From Salinimicrobium sp035607535 (lineage in GTDB: Bacteria > Bacteroidota > Bacteroidia > Flavobacteriales > Flavobacteriaceae), in the NCBI RefSeq assembly GCF_035607535.1, contig NZ_JAYDZX010000001.1, positions 744,001 to 808,000 of the forward strand: 64,000 nt of DNA, in the 5' to 3' direction. The first letter of the stretch is position 1. Each line of letters opens with the position of its first letter. Position numbers and translations under genes: made by a program. The notes under the pieces were generated by a model that did no database searches, had not been told where the DNA came from, and saw only the letters and a program-made list of their open reading frames with translations. This document shows positions 34,682 to 43,989 of the stretch, one piece after another.

Positions 34682-35461
34682 CTAATTCTCCACTTTCTCC
34701 TGGGCATTCATTCGCTCCATTTGTGCCCGTTGTCCTGCTACATCTATTTTGTTTTCGTCGATAGCCTTATGATGAGCTTCTTTGTTGCCACTTCCCCGTT
34801 TTGCAAGTTCCTTAAGCCGCTTTTTACGACCGTAGAGTACTAGCAGGTCCCGCGGCCGTAGACGCAGGTCTGTAGGTGGCACACCAATATATACTTCCCC
34901 TGCACGTTTTACTCCAAGAACAAGAACCCCTTCATCTGTTAAATTGAGGTCTTTAATTGTCTGGTTGGCCAGCCAATTGTGTTTCCTTATATCGATCTCA
35001 GCTATTCGGTAATCTTCTTTTAAATGAAGAAGAGAAACATAATCCCTCAGATCCAGTGCCGTATAGCGGGTAAGCATTCGCTCTATTACAGGATTGAGAA
35101 TACGATTGAATGCTTTATTCCTCGCCAGGAGCAACAAAATTATCAATCCTAAGCCAAGCACCAAAAGCCGTTCTGTAGTAGCGCCCCCTGCTCCCAGGAA
35201 AGAAAGCAAAAGTGTGGAAATAGAAGTTACTACCCCCACAGAACCGAGTCTGATCAAAATCGAGATAATCCTTCGCCGGATTGGCACTTTTAAAATGCTT
35301 TCCGATTCTGTGGTTGTATAACCCGTCCCGGAAAAAGCGGACAGGGATTGGAATTTTGCTACTTCCTCAGAAAGACCTGTCATTAATAAAGCAATTGACC
35401 CTATTTTTATTACTAGCATAGAAAGAGCTATGACAAGTAAAAGCGACATCACAGAAACCAT
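34682..35461 (-). CDS. Membrane protein with TrkA-C (RCK_C) domain
   Basis: A 259-residue protein with about four N-terminal helices and a cytoplasmic TrkA-C domain (about 150-228: EIDIRKHNWLANQTIKDLNLTDEGVLVLGVKRAGE and LRPRDLLVLYGRKKRL). SAFSGTGYTTTESES at 41-55 recalls the pore loops of K+ transporters, but there is only one such loop. Probably a ligand-gated cation or membrane regulator; substrate unknown. The C-terminal tail is charged. Confidence 0.75.
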   Translation of the reverse strand: MVSVMSLLLVIALSMLVIKIGSIALLMTGLSEEVAKFQSLSAFSGTGYTTTESESILKVPIRRRIISILIRLGSVGVVTSISTLLLSFLGAGGATTERLLVLGLGLIILLLLARNKAFNRILNPVIERMLTRYTALDLRDYVSLLHLKEDYRIAEIDIRKHNWLANQTIKDLNLTDEGVLVLGVKRAGEVYIGVPPTDLRLRPRDLLVLYGRKKRLKELAKRGSGNKEAHHKAIDENKIDVAGQRAQMERMNAQEKVEN

Positions 35462-35595
35462 ATTTCATTCTTTTATTGAATCTTCTATAAATTTAAAAAA
35501 TAAGGTTCGGCTCCGGTAATAAAAAGAATTGTAGTGCTTAATAGGTAGTGCACAGTACTTCATAAGAAGAAAGCCCCGTGCCAGCACGACTAACA

Positions 35596-35624
35596 AAAAA
35601 GCAGGCAAAATTTGCCTGCTTTTT
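35596..35624 (-). terminator. Terminator of the GH97 gene
   Basis: AAAAAGCAGGCAAA (35596-35609) and TTTGCCTGCTTTTT (35611-35624) are complementary over 14 bases with a one-base centre; it works in both directions but lies 22 bases after the GH97 stop on the minus strand. Confidence 0.85.
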
Positions 35625-35646
35625 CATCATTATTATAAATTGAGAA

Positions 35647-37797
35647 CTATAGCTTCTTTAGTCCCCTGGTTTCAGACTTTTCGGCTTCCATAATACTTAT
35701 GGCATATCCACCACCCGGTGCCAACCTTTGAGAAAGTTTGGAATCATTATTCACTACCACTTTCCTGATCCTGTAAGCCTGTGGATTATCCCTGTAATGC
35801 GCATCTTTTGCATCTGAGTAAATCGTAGCGATATAGGTTTTATCCTCATCCAGAAAATCAAAAGAGATCTTCGACGTTCTTGGCGTCTCCCCGTTCACAT
35901 TACCTACAAACCAGTCATTAGTGCCTTTTTCCTTACGGGCAATAGTAATATAATCTCCCGGCTCGGCTTCAAGGTAGATACTTTTTTCCCAATCCATTCC
36001 CACATCCTTGATGAACTGAAATGCATCCATAAAGCGTTCGTAATTCTCAGGAAAATCGGCGGCCATTTGTAATGGAGAGTACATAGTGACATAAAGCGCC
36101 AGTTGATTTGCTATTGTACTGTTCACCCAGGAGTCATTATCTGGATTTGCCTTGCTAATATCCATTTCAAAAATTCCCGGTGTGTAATCCATTGGTCCAC
36201 CAATTAGCCTGGTGAATGGAAGCACCGTCACATGATTTGGCTTGGAACCTCCAAACGCCTGATACTCGGTACCCCTTGCCGACTCATTGGCGATAAGGTT
36301 GGGCCAGGTACGGGCAATTCCTGTTGGTCTTACAGCTTCATGTGCATTCACCATGATCTCATAATCTGCCGCCTTTTCAATGGCATACTGGTAGTGATCC
36401 ACAAGCCATTGACTGTAGTGATTTTCTCCTCTTGGCAAGATATCACCCACATATCCACTCTTGACAGCGTTATAGCCATGATCCTTCATGAACTGATATG
36501 CAGCATCCATGTGTCGCTCATAATTCCTTACCGAAGAAGAAGTCTCATGGTGCATGATCATTTCAACACCTTTACTTTTAGCATAATCCCTTACCTCTTC
36601 CAGATCAAAATCGGGATAGGGAGTCATGAAATCAAAAACATAATCTTTCGAATTTCCAAACCAGTCCTCCCATCCAATGTTCCAGCCTTCCACCAGAACG
36701 CCGTCGAAACCGTGTTCAGCAGCAAAGTCTATATAGCGTTTTACATTTTCTGTAGTTGCTCCATGGGTATCATTAGGAGTGGCATTCTCAAAATCTGTTT
36801 CGTCCAGTTTTACAGCGGGAAAGTCGTTCGTGTAGTGCCAGGAGCTTTTACCTGTGATCATTTCCCACCAAACTCCCACATATTTCATGGGCTTGATCCA
36901 GGAAGTGTCATCAATAGCTACTGGATCGTTAAGATTGTAGGTCATGCGGGAAGCTAAGATATCCCTCGCATCATCACTTACAATAATTGTTCTCCAGGGA
37001 GTTTTTCCGGGAGCTATCATATATGCTTTATTTCCTGTAACATCTGGCGTAAGCCATGAGGTAAAAACCAGCTCTTCATCATCCAGTTCCAGGTGCATAG
37101 CAGAATAATCTTTCAAAGCAGCTTCGTGCAGGTTGATATATAAACCTTCATCAGTTTTAAGCAACAGTGAGGTCTGCACCCCGGTATCCGAAAATGAGGT
37201 TTGAGAGAGATTATCTGTAACAGATTCTTCCATTAATCCTCGTATTTCTGAAAGCCGTGATTCAATATAGTCGTATTCCTGGGTATCATAATCTCCCGGG
37301 ATCCAGAATGCAGTGTGGTCGCCGGTCATCGCAAATTCTGTTCTCTCATCTTCTACTATGAAATGTCCCAGATTCTGTTGCTGCGGAAATTCATATCTAA
37401 AACCCAAACCGTCATTGAACACTCGAAATCTTATAATCATTTCCCTCTCCGTAGGTTTTTGATTAAGTACTACCGCCAGTTCATTGTACTTATTCAGAAT
37501 TTCGCTTTCTTCACCCCACACAGGTTCCCAGGTTTCTTCAAAAGTTGATTCTTCCCGTTCTATTACTTCAAAGCCATTTATAAGAGAATGTTCATCATCT
37601 TTTAGTTTCAAACCTAGCTTACTCGTTTCTATTACAGGTTTTCCTTTATAGGACAAGCTATAAGCTGGAGTTCCATCCTCCAGCAATTCAAAATGCATTT
37701 GCACCTCCCCATTTGGAGAAGTGACTTCTTGAGCCAGGGCCAATGACGTGAACGCGAACCACAGGCAGGCAAGCATCAATGGATTCTTCATCTTCAT
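35647..37797 (-). CDS. GH97 glycoside hydrolase (SusB-like alpha-glucosidase)
   Basis: A 716-residue protein with signal peptide (FTSLALAQ), N-terminal beta-sandwich (about 20-290), TIM barrel (about 300-600: VEGWNIGWEDWFG, MIMHHETSSSVRNYE, NAHEAVRPTGIARTWPN, ANESARGTEYQAF) and C-terminal beta domain. The glutamates in HHE, AHEA and NESARGTE correspond to the catalytic set of inverting SusB-type members. The ATG at 37797 was chosen because upstream in-frame residues do not form part of the signal peptide. It stands next to an alginate-export-type porin, not a SusCD pair. Confidence 0.9.
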   Translation of the reverse strand: MKMKNPLMLACLWFAFTSLALAQEVTSPNGEVQMHFELLEDGTPAYSLSYKGKPVIETSKLGLKLKDDEHSLINGFEVIEREESTFEETWEPVWGEESEILNKYNELAVVLNQKPTEREMIIRFRVFNDGLGFRYEFPQQQNLGHFIVEDERTEFAMTGDHTAFWIPGDYDTQEYDYIESRLSEIRGLMEESVTDNLSQTSFSDTGVQTSLLLKTDEGLYINLHEAALKDYSAMHLELDDEELVFTSWLTPDVTGNKAYMIAPGKTPWRTIIVSDDARDILASRMTYNLNDPVAIDDTSWIKPMKYVGVWWEMITGKSSWHYTNDFPAVKLDETDFENATPNDTHGATTENVKRYIDFAAEHGFDGVLVEGWNIGWEDWFGNSKDYVFDFMTPYPDFDLEEVRDYAKSKGVEMIMHHETSSSVRNYERHMDAAYQFMKDHGYNAVKSGYVGDILPRGENHYSQWLVDHYQYAIEKAADYEIMVNAHEAVRPTGIARTWPNLIANESARGTEYQAFGGSKPNHVTVLPFTRLIGGPMDYTPGIFEMDISKANPDNDSWVNSTIANQLALYVTMYSPLQMAADFPENYERFMDAFQFIKDVGMDWEKSIYLEAEPGDYITIARKEKGTNDWFVGNVNGETPRTSKISFDFLDEDKTYIATIYSDAKDAHYRDNPQAYRIRKVVVNNDSKLSQRLAPGGGYAISIMEAEKSETRGLKKL

Positions 37798-37860
37798 TTC
37801 TGAAAAAATTTTAATTAAGAACACAAATATAAGCTTCTTGAAAGGATGTTTACCAAAACA

Positions 37861-37885
37861 AAAAGCAGGATTCCCTCCTGCTTTT
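37861..37885 (-). terminator. Terminator of the porin gene
   Basis: AAAAGCAGGA (37861-37870) and TCCTGCTTTT (37876-37885) form a 10-bp stem with a five-base loop, followed by a T-rich tract on the minus strand, 22 bases after the gene. Confidence 0.85.
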
Positions 37886-37906
37886 CTTATGTTTTATAAA
37901 GTATAC

Positions 37907-39163
37907 CTACTGAAGCTTTTCAGGAGAGTACTGAAACAGTTTGGGGCTAAAACTCAGCATTACCCAAGCCCAGTTTTGTGTAGTATCCTTGTCACCTCCC
38001 TTTAAGGCTTCCAAAGATTCTGTTCCAAACATCTGGGAATATCCAAAGCCTACTGTAAAATCTTTTCTAACCTTGTAGAGCCCTACCAGATCTACTTCTG
38101 TGCCGAGAAATTTATCATATCCTTCCCCTATTTCAGCTGCAGAGGAGAATAAATGAGGTGCAATAAAAAATTCTGCTTTTGGAGACTTCCAGGAAAGTTT
38201 TCCGTAGAAATCCAGGAGTCCCACGTCATTTTGATGGTTTCCAACGAAGAAATAGTCCATTAATCCGTTAAAGCCATGATTTGTTCCAAAAAGTGGTGTG
38301 AAGGAAAAAACATCCTCAGAGGTCTGGTTTCTATCTGTACCAGAAAAATATTCTCCTCCCATCCCCAGGGTCCAGGCGGTGTTTAGTTTATAACCAAGAT
38401 TTAGCCCGGCGTACCATGCCGCCACTTCCCGGTCATTTCGCTCTCCTGTTTGGCCGTAGGCACCCACATTTCCAAAGAAGTTACCCGAATCAAATTTGTG
38501 AAAGGCACCGTATGTCTGCAGGTAATCCACTTCGGGGGAGCCACCTGCGGTGTTGTGTTCATAGCCCGTATTTAAAAACAGAAGGCTAAAGCCTACATTA
38601 TTTACATCAAGATGATACCATGCAAACTGCATGTTCTTATATGAATTGATGTTATATGGAATTCTTGTCACCGTTTCGGCCGGGGCATTGTAGGCAGCAC
38701 CTACATCGAGTCTTTGATTAAGCGCGGGCAACCAGCTCAAAAGGGCAGCATCATGACTTTGCCCCTGCTGGGCCCAATCAACTTCTCCAAGAATTCTTTG
38801 GTTGTCGTAGGACAGCACCTGTCTTCCTACCCGCAGCATAAACTGCGGACTCACCTGGTATTGCCCATAAGCTTCAAAGACCGACAGGGCATTGTTGTCT
38901 TCCAGCCGCATAGTAGGGGCATCTCCCCACACTCCAATGCTTTGCAGGGAAAATTTGACCTGTAACGGGTTGTCATCATAGCCTAAGATGAGCCGCGATC
39001 GCTGAGAAATATAAGAGGCCGGATCATCATTTTCTGTAAGGAGAGTTTTAAACCCATTCCTGAACTCATATCTCGGCCTTAGTTGCAGACCGGCTTCAAA
39101 GTTTTGTGCTAAAGAAGAAAAAGAGGCAATAAAAGCTGCAAAGAGCAGAAGGGATCGTTTCAT
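37907..39163 (-). CDS. Alginate-export-type outer-membrane porin
   Basis: A 418-residue beta-barrel with signal peptide (FSSLAQ). LQLRPRYEFRNGFKTLL, ISQRSRLILGYDDNPLQVKFSLQ, MLRVGRQVLSYDNQRILGEVDWAQQGQSHDA and AWYAGLNLGYKLNTAWTLGMGGEYF match the alginate_export barrel family (AlgE-like). In Bacteroidota such porins are not tied to alginate; small-solute passage is more likely. It ends before GH97 on the same strand, separated by a terminator. Confidence 0.85.
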   Translation of the reverse strand: MKRSLLLFAAFIASFSSLAQNFEAGLQLRPRYEFRNGFKTLLTENDDPASYISQRSRLILGYDDNPLQVKFSLQSIGVWGDAPTMRLEDNNALSVFEAYGQYQVSPQFMLRVGRQVLSYDNQRILGEVDWAQQGQSHDAALLSWLPALNQRLDVGAAYNAPAETVTRIPYNINSYKNMQFAWYHLDVNNVGFSLLFLNTGYEHNTAGGSPEVDYLQTYGAFHKFDSGNFFGNVGAYGQTGERNDREVAAWYAGLNLGYKLNTAWTLGMGGEYFSGTDRNQTSEDVFSFTPLFGTNHGFNGLMDYFFVGNHQNDVGLLDFYGKLSWKSPKAEFFIAPHLFSSAAEIGEGYDKFLGTEVDLVGLYKVRKDFTVGFGYSQMFGTESLEALKGGDKDTTQNWAWVMLSFSPKLFQYSPEKLQ

Positions 39164-39296
39164 GTTTTTTAATTTTTAACAGTACAAAAGAAGATAAAAA
39201 TGTTGGTGTTGTTTATGATTTTGCTCAGCTTAGGAGAAAGACTTTCAGCTTGTGAGAGGAATTTTTATACATTTGAACCCCTATTGCCCCTCAAAA

Positions 39297-40535
39297 ATGA
39301 TAAAAAGTCAGTTCCTTTTTTTTGCACTTCTTTTAAGTAGCTTCTTTGGCTATACCCAACAAATAGATACCGATAAACTATACCTGCAGGCACTGCAGGA
39401 TTACCGTGAAGGAAAATATGAAGCGGCTTTAGATCTCACCAGGACAGGACTTGAAGTAGCGCCGGGCTATCATGACATTAGGATCTTACAGGTAAGAACC
39501 CTTTTCGCCCTTCAGAAATTTGATGCAGCCGGAACTGATATAAACCTGCTACTTATGAAAGCTCCAGATTATGAAGGGGTAAAAACAATAGCGATGCAGC
39601 GCCTTAACCAGCTGGAAGGAAATGAAGGGTTAAAATTCTCTGATCGCTTATTCAAGATCTATGGATCGCACCCGGACCTCAACATAAGGAGAGCCAGGTT
39701 ACTTCTGGAAAGCGGTGACATTAAAAAAGCCGGGGAGCTGGCTACACAAACCTATGTCAGCGGCCAAGTTAATGACGAACAAAGGTATGCACTACAGCAG
39801 ATCATTAATGTAACCGTCAGGAATGCAGTACAGGTAACAGGCCAGTATATTTCCTTTAGCGACAATTATCCCCGCAACGACTCCTGGTATGCTGTAAGTG
39901 CCGAATATCAGCACAACTTCAGCAATCTTGCCCTTATAGGCAGGACTACCTATTCCGATCGTTCTTATAACGACGGCAGCCTCTATGAAATCGAAGCCTA
40001 TCCAATCTTTTCAGAAAAGTTATACGCCTTTGCTAATGTGGGTTTTTCTGAAGGGCAGATCTATCCGGATTACAGGGCAAGTGCTTCTGTTTTTTACAAC
40101 TTTGCAACTTCCTTTGAAGCCGAAGCAGGATTTAGAGGTCTCTTCTATAATGACAACAGCTATTTTTCTACTATAGCCGGGCTCACCGCCTACACAGGAA
40201 GATTTTACCTTAATGCCCGTGCCTTTGTTGGTCCCGAACGGCTTGAACAAATGGCACAGAATTACCAGTTCAACGTACGATACTATTTAAGCACCCCCGA
40301 AAATTACCTTTTTGGAAGGATAGGAAGCGGGATCTCTCCCGATGAACCTACTTTGTATACGAGAGCTCAGGAGAATCCAACCCTGGAAGCAGTATTTATC
40401 AATCTCGGTATTTCAAAAACCCTGGGCATCCACCATGTGATCTCCCTAAGCGGCGGGGTTCTTTCTGAAGACCTTCCGGGTGACGAGACCGGGAACCAAT
40501 TCACTTCCAGCCTTAGCTACCGGTTTAAATTTTAA
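39297..40535 (+). CDS. YaiO-family outer-membrane protein with N-terminal TPR region
   Basis: A 412-residue protein: signal peptide (FFGYTQQ), TPR repeats (about 25-165: YLQALQDYREGKYEAALDLTRTGLEVAPG), and a C-terminal YaiO-type beta-barrel (VSAEYQHNF, YEIEAYPIFSEKLYAFANVGFSEG, final Phe). The TPR-plus-barrel layout resembles exopolysaccharide export proteins such as PgaA. The ATG at 39297 heads the signal peptide. It converges with the GT2 gene and their stops overlap by four bases. Confidence 0.88.
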   Translation: MIKSQFLFFALLLSSFFGYTQQIDTDKLYLQALQDYREGKYEAALDLTRTGLEVAPGYHDIRILQVRTLFALQKFDAAGTDINLLLMKAPDYEGVKTIAMQRLNQLEGNEGLKFSDRLFKIYGSHPDLNIRRARLLLESGDIKKAGELATQTYVSGQVNDEQRYALQQIINVTVRNAVQVTGQYISFSDNYPRNDSWYAVSAEYQHNFSNLALIGRTTYSDRSYNDGSLYEIEAYPIFSEKLYAFANVGFSEGQIYPDYRASASVFYNFATSFEAEAGFRGLFYNDNSYFSTIAGLTAYTGRFYLNARAFVGPERLEQMAQNYQFNVRYYLSTPENYLFGRIGSGISPDEPTLYTRAQENPTLEAVFINLGISKTLGIHHVISLSGGVLSEDLPGDETGNQFTSSLSYRFKF

Positions 40536-41971
40536 GTGGCTGAAGGTTTAGTGCTGAAGCCTTTGCGCGTCATATTTCCCCAACCTGATTTTATTCCGAA
40601 GAGTTTTTTGTAGAGCCCTTTGAGCTGCCCGAATACAAGGACGGGGTGAAAAAGAAAAGGTTCAAGATATGCGGCAAGCAACAACTCCGCAATTTCTTTA
40701 GCTGAAGAATAGTGCCTGAAGTTTAGGATGTAAAAGAAGACCGCCACAGAAGAAAAGATGCATCCCAGCAAGTAAACAGCAGTAAACAATAAAATTGCTG
40801 AAGGCCAGTCAATCAACCCGTAATACCCGAATATCAACATAAAAACGATCCCTAAAAATTCTATAATTGGCGCCCCAAACTCAAAAAAGCACCAGTAGGG
40901 AAAAAAGATCATTCCCATTTTTCCAAACCTCGGGTTCATAAAGAGATATCTATGAAGTTTCAGGGTTTCCCAAAGTCCCCTCGCCCACCGGTCCCTTTGC
41001 TTGACGAAAATATTGTAAGAGTGAGGCACTTCCGTCCAGCAGAGGGTTTCGGGGACATAGACAACTTTATAAGCTTTCTTCAGTTTTTCCATGTGCACCC
41101 TAAGCCTTATACACAGCTCGAGGTCCTCGCCCACAGTTTTTGTATTAAAGCCTCCTACTTCCAATAACCGGCTACGGGGATACATTCCAAAGGCGCCGGA
41201 AACCAACATCAAACCGTTCACCTCTCCCCAACCCATCCGGCCTATTAAAAAGGCTCTAATATATTCTACAACCTGCGTCGTGGTCAAAAGATCTTTGGGA
41301 ACGCGTAATTTCTTCAGAATGCCTTCCCTGATATCTGAATCATTGGCCACGCCAATAGCACCACCACATGCAATGATCTCCTTGTCTCCTTCCTCGAGGT
41401 AAGGCCGCACCATCTTAAGGATCGCATCCTGTTCTATTATACAGTCGGCGTCGGTGCATAACACCAGTTCTGTCGTAGCAAAGTTGATTCCGCAGTTAAT
41501 GGCGTCACTGCGCCCCCCGTTGTTCTTATCAATAATAGTGAGGTGCTTGTATTGTGCTTCTGTACTTTTATAAACAGCCCTCACCATCGCAGTGGGAATA
41601 GGCTGAACGATAAAAGTGGAGTCTATTGGCTTAAGCTTGTATTCCTCGATAAGTAGCTGCATGGAATTGTCCTTGCTGCCGTCATTGACCACAATGAGCT
41701 CATAAAAAGGATACTGTATGGAAAGTAGGGATTTAACATTTTCAACTATGGTAAGCCCTTCATTAAAAGCAGGTGCAACCAGGGTCACCGAAGGAATATC
41801 GGTAGCACTTACAATGTCCTTCACCTCCAAAAATCTCGCCCTGCGTTTGTTCCGCTTCACGGCTCTTGCAGAAAGAATGACCCCAAGAAAATAGACGGTT
41901 AGCAGGAGTGCCCCGTAGACAAAAAATATCCAGCTGATCTTTACATAGATGCTCTGTAAAAATTCTGTCAT
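40532..41971 (-). CDS. Membrane glycosyltransferase, GT2 (PgaC-like)
   Basis: A 479-residue processive-type transferase with N- and C-terminal helices. VTLVAPAFNEG, VVNDGSKDNS, LCTDADCI, VGEDLELCIRLR and QRDRWARGLWETL provide the nucleotide-binding, DxD and Q/RxxRW motifs of polysaccharide synthases. It overlaps the HEAT-repeat gene by four bases (ATGA). Likely makes a secreted polysaccharide together with the YaiO protein. Confidence 0.9.
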   Translation of the reverse strand: MTEFLQSIYVKISWIFFVYGALLLTVYFLGVILSARAVKRNKRRARFLEVKDIVSATDIPSVTLVAPAFNEGLTIVENVKSLLSIQYPFYELIVVNDGSKDNSMQLLIEEYKLKPIDSTFIVQPIPTAMVRAVYKSTEAQYKHLTIIDKNNGGRSDAINCGINFATTELVLCTDADCIIEQDAILKMVRPYLEEGDKEIIACGGAIGVANDSDIREGILKKLRVPKDLLTTTQVVEYIRAFLIGRMGWGEVNGLMLVSGAFGMYPRSRLLEVGGFNTKTVGEDLELCIRLRVHMEKLKKAYKVVYVPETLCWTEVPHSYNIFVKQRDRWARGLWETLKLHRYLFMNPRFGKMGMIFFPYWCFFEFGAPIIEFLGIVFMLIFGYYGLIDWPSAILLFTAVYLLGCIFSSVAVFFYILNFRHYSSAKEIAELLLAAYLEPFLFHPVLVFGQLKGLYKKLFGIKSGWGNMTRKGFSTKPSAT

Positions 41972-43011
41972 ATCACCTCTTTTAGCGTGTACTGGCTATA
42001 GTAGAATTCACGCACGAGTTCTTCATGACCACTCTTCCAGAGCACCTCGGCAGCACTTAGTTCCAGGATATCATTTCCGGATTGCAGAACCTGATTACAG
42101 AATTCCAGATCGGGTTCAGGTGAGATTCGAGCTACATACTGCAGCAGCTGTACCTGCTGTTCTGTATTCGGAATTTTAAAGAACTTATTCTTTACTTCCT
42201 GAAGTTGTTCCTGTGTAAGCTGGAATGAACTAAGGCAGTAGATGGCCGTTTCCCGGCGATCAAAACTTTCATGGTCAAGGAAATCAATAATATAATCTAC
42301 TTCTGTAAAAAGATTGAACTTTCTTATGATCCGCATGAGCAACTCCTGGGCATAAGGTCTCTGTGTGCCGTAGGTTTTTTTGAGGTATTTGATCTGTGCA
42401 TCAGGGTAAAGAGCAAAAAGTTTTTCCACGATCTTGATCTGTTGCCACAAGGTCATGTCCCTTTTGAGGTAAGGAAGAAAACGCAGGCTCTCCCAGCCCA
42501 GAAAGACCACCATAGCGATCTGTGCTTCCCGTCTCACAAAAATATTTGGGTTATTCCTTTCCCGAGTAATCTCTTTAATGTGCTGAACCTGCTCCATTTC
42601 ATAGATCTCCCTTATCCCTCTCGCTTTAATATACCATTTCCTGCTATCTAGTTTCGACAAAGAGGCACCATATGGAGGTATCTGGCCAAATAGTACGCGT
42701 AACTTACTGTAATTTGTACCTAACATTGATCTTTGGGCCCTGATCATTAGATCAATGAGATACTGGATATTTCCTCTTTTGGAAGGCTTTGCTCCCACGG
42801 CCTGCAGTGCACGTTGTACGTTCAGGTAATGATATTCCTCTCCATTGGGCGGATAAAGAAATTTTGCAATTTCACGGGAGAAAGTTTTTTCGATCCTGTT
42901 CAGCTGACTTTTCCGAATCTTTCGATAAACCAGGCTGAAACCTATGGTGAACCACACCATTACAAGAATGCAGATAAGAACCTGAATAAGTAGAAGTAGT
43001 TTTTCCTCCAT
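41968..43011 (-). CDS. Membrane-anchored HEAT-repeat protein
   Basis: A 347-residue protein with one N-terminal membrane helix (about residues 5-27) and a helical repeat region (FVRREAQIAMVVFLGWESLRFLPYL, QELLMRIIRKFNLFTEVDYIIDFLDHES, FDRRETAIYCLSSFQL, ILELSAAEVLWKSGHEELV) typical of HEAT repeats. It starts one base before the end of the receiver gene and overlaps GT2. A scaffold or regulator of the polysaccharide synthase is likely from context. Confidence 0.82.
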   Translation of the reverse strand: MEEKLLLLIQVLICILVMVWFTIGFSLVYRKIRKSQLNRIEKTFSREIAKFLYPPNGEEYHYLNVQRALQAVGAKPSKRGNIQYLIDLMIRAQRSMLGTNYSKLRVLFGQIPPYGASLSKLDSRKWYIKARGIREIYEMEQVQHIKEITRERNNPNIFVRREAQIAMVVFLGWESLRFLPYLKRDMTLWQQIKIVEKLFALYPDAQIKYLKKTYGTQRPYAQELLMRIIRKFNLFTEVDYIIDFLDHESFDRRETAIYCLSSFQLTQEQLQEVKNKFFKIPNTEQQVQLLQYVARISPEPDLEFCNQVLQSGNDILELSAAEVLWKSGHEELVREFYYSQYTLKEVI

Positions 43012-43012
43012 A

Positions 43013-43363
43013 CTAAGACAGCATTTGTTCTACTTTATCGAAGTTGAGAGGAATTGCAAAAAATCCTGAAACATTCCCGATGTCCAGAATTTCCTGCCGT
43101 ACTTTCTTCTGTCCCATGCTTGTGATAATGAGCAGGGACTTGTGGCGAATGATCTCCTTTAACTGGTGAACATAATCCAGAGGTGCAATTCCATCAAAAA
43201 GAATATCTGAGATGATAAGATCAAAATTCTCATCCTGGTCTTCAATGTCCAGCTCGTCTAGCGCACGAATTGCTTTGCACCTGTATTGATGCGTAAGGAT
43301 CATTCGTTCCAGGACCTGCAATAGGATAAGGTCCTGCTGAATTATCAGGGCGGTTTTTGCCAT
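43013..43363 (-). CDS. Stand-alone receiver domain, degenerate
   Basis: A 116-residue response-regulator-like protein. Asp53 in LIISDILFDG is kept and T81/S82 is present. The acidic pair near the N-terminus is reduced to a single Asp (IIQQDLI), and the switch Lys before the conserved Pro is replaced (FFAIPLNF). It may bind partners without normal phosphotransfer. First gene of the receiver-HEAT-GT2 operon. Confidence 0.8.
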   Translation of the reverse strand: MAKTALIIQQDLILLQVLERMILTHQYRCKAIRALDELDIEDQDENFDLIISDILFDGIAPLDYVHQLKEIIRHKSLLIITSMGQKKVRQEILDIGNVSGFFAIPLNFDKVEQMLS

Positions 43364-43490
43364 TTTAGGTTATGTAGGGGGATATAGAATTGGGGCTCTA
43401 TACATAGCAAATCTAATAAATTTGTGTTACAATATTGTTAAAACTGAAGATGTCTCCTGTTGATATAGTGAGAGTTGCTAAAATTAAGAA

Positions 43491-43510
43491 CCCCGCCTTT
43501 GGAGGCAGGG
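43491..43510 (-). terminator. Candidate terminator of the gene after nifJ
   Basis: CCCCGCCT and AGGCAGGG form a stem with loop TTGG and one bulge. The tract after it on the minus strand is only T-rich, so this is moderate. Confidence 0.5.
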
Positions 43511-43537
43511 TCTTGTTTGGATTAGATTATGTAGTAT

Positions 43538-43915
43538 TTATATTAGCACTTTCTCCCGACGAAGCAGTTGGTCCATTTGACCGGCAAGTTCAAAGCATCG
43601 GCTTATTTTTTCAGTATCACTACAGGAGCGGGAATCTGGTTTTTGGCCTTTGCATGTAAAGTCATGCAGGTCGATTTCGCCAAACTTTTCATTCAAGGCT
43701 ACACATCTTTGGAAAAGAGTGTTAATGTTCTCATCCCCTGCAGGTTCAATGTTGTTCTTGAGAAGATAACCTCTCATAAAACTTTCAATAGCGAACTGGG
43801 AATTTTTACAGACCAGGTAGGATACTACATCCTCCTCTGGCCTGCAAAGCTCTTCATTGGCTTCCCGAAGCTTCCTAACAGCTTCATCAAAGAGACCGGG
43901 TGCTTTGCTTTCCAT
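43538..43915 (-). CDS. Hypothetical protein downstream of nifJ (HEPN-like helices)
   Basis: A 125-residue helical protein from an ATG at 43915 (MESKAPGLFDEAVRKLREANEEL, then VVSYLVCKNSQFAIESFMRGYLLKNN). The last segment recalls HEPN nucleotidyltransferase-binding domains, but the match is weak. The frame is open to 43978, but the extra part spans a hairpin (GGCAGG/CCTGCC) after nifJ and does not look like coding. It follows nifJ on the same strand; function unknown. Confidence 0.6.
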   Translation of the reverse strand: MESKAPGLFDEAVRKLREANEELCRPEEDVVSYLVCKNSQFAIESFMRGYLLKNNIEPAGDENINTLFQRCVALNEKFGEIDLHDFTCKGQKPDSRSCSDTEKISRCFELAGQMDQLLRREKVLI

Positions 43916-43989
43916 AAAATTTAAATTTAGTTGAACAAAGGCCTTTTCGGCAGGAAAAACACCTGCCAAAAAAGCCATTTTTTTAAGGT

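Noticed and set aside
36232..36957. A 241-codon plus-strand frame opposite GH97
   Set aside because: It is the antisense shadow of a well-supported GH97 gene with all catalytic motifs.
43949..43967. GGCAGG/CCTGCC hairpin after nifJ as a terminator
   Set aside because: No T-tract follows on the minus strand. It is used only as an argument for the later start of the next gene.
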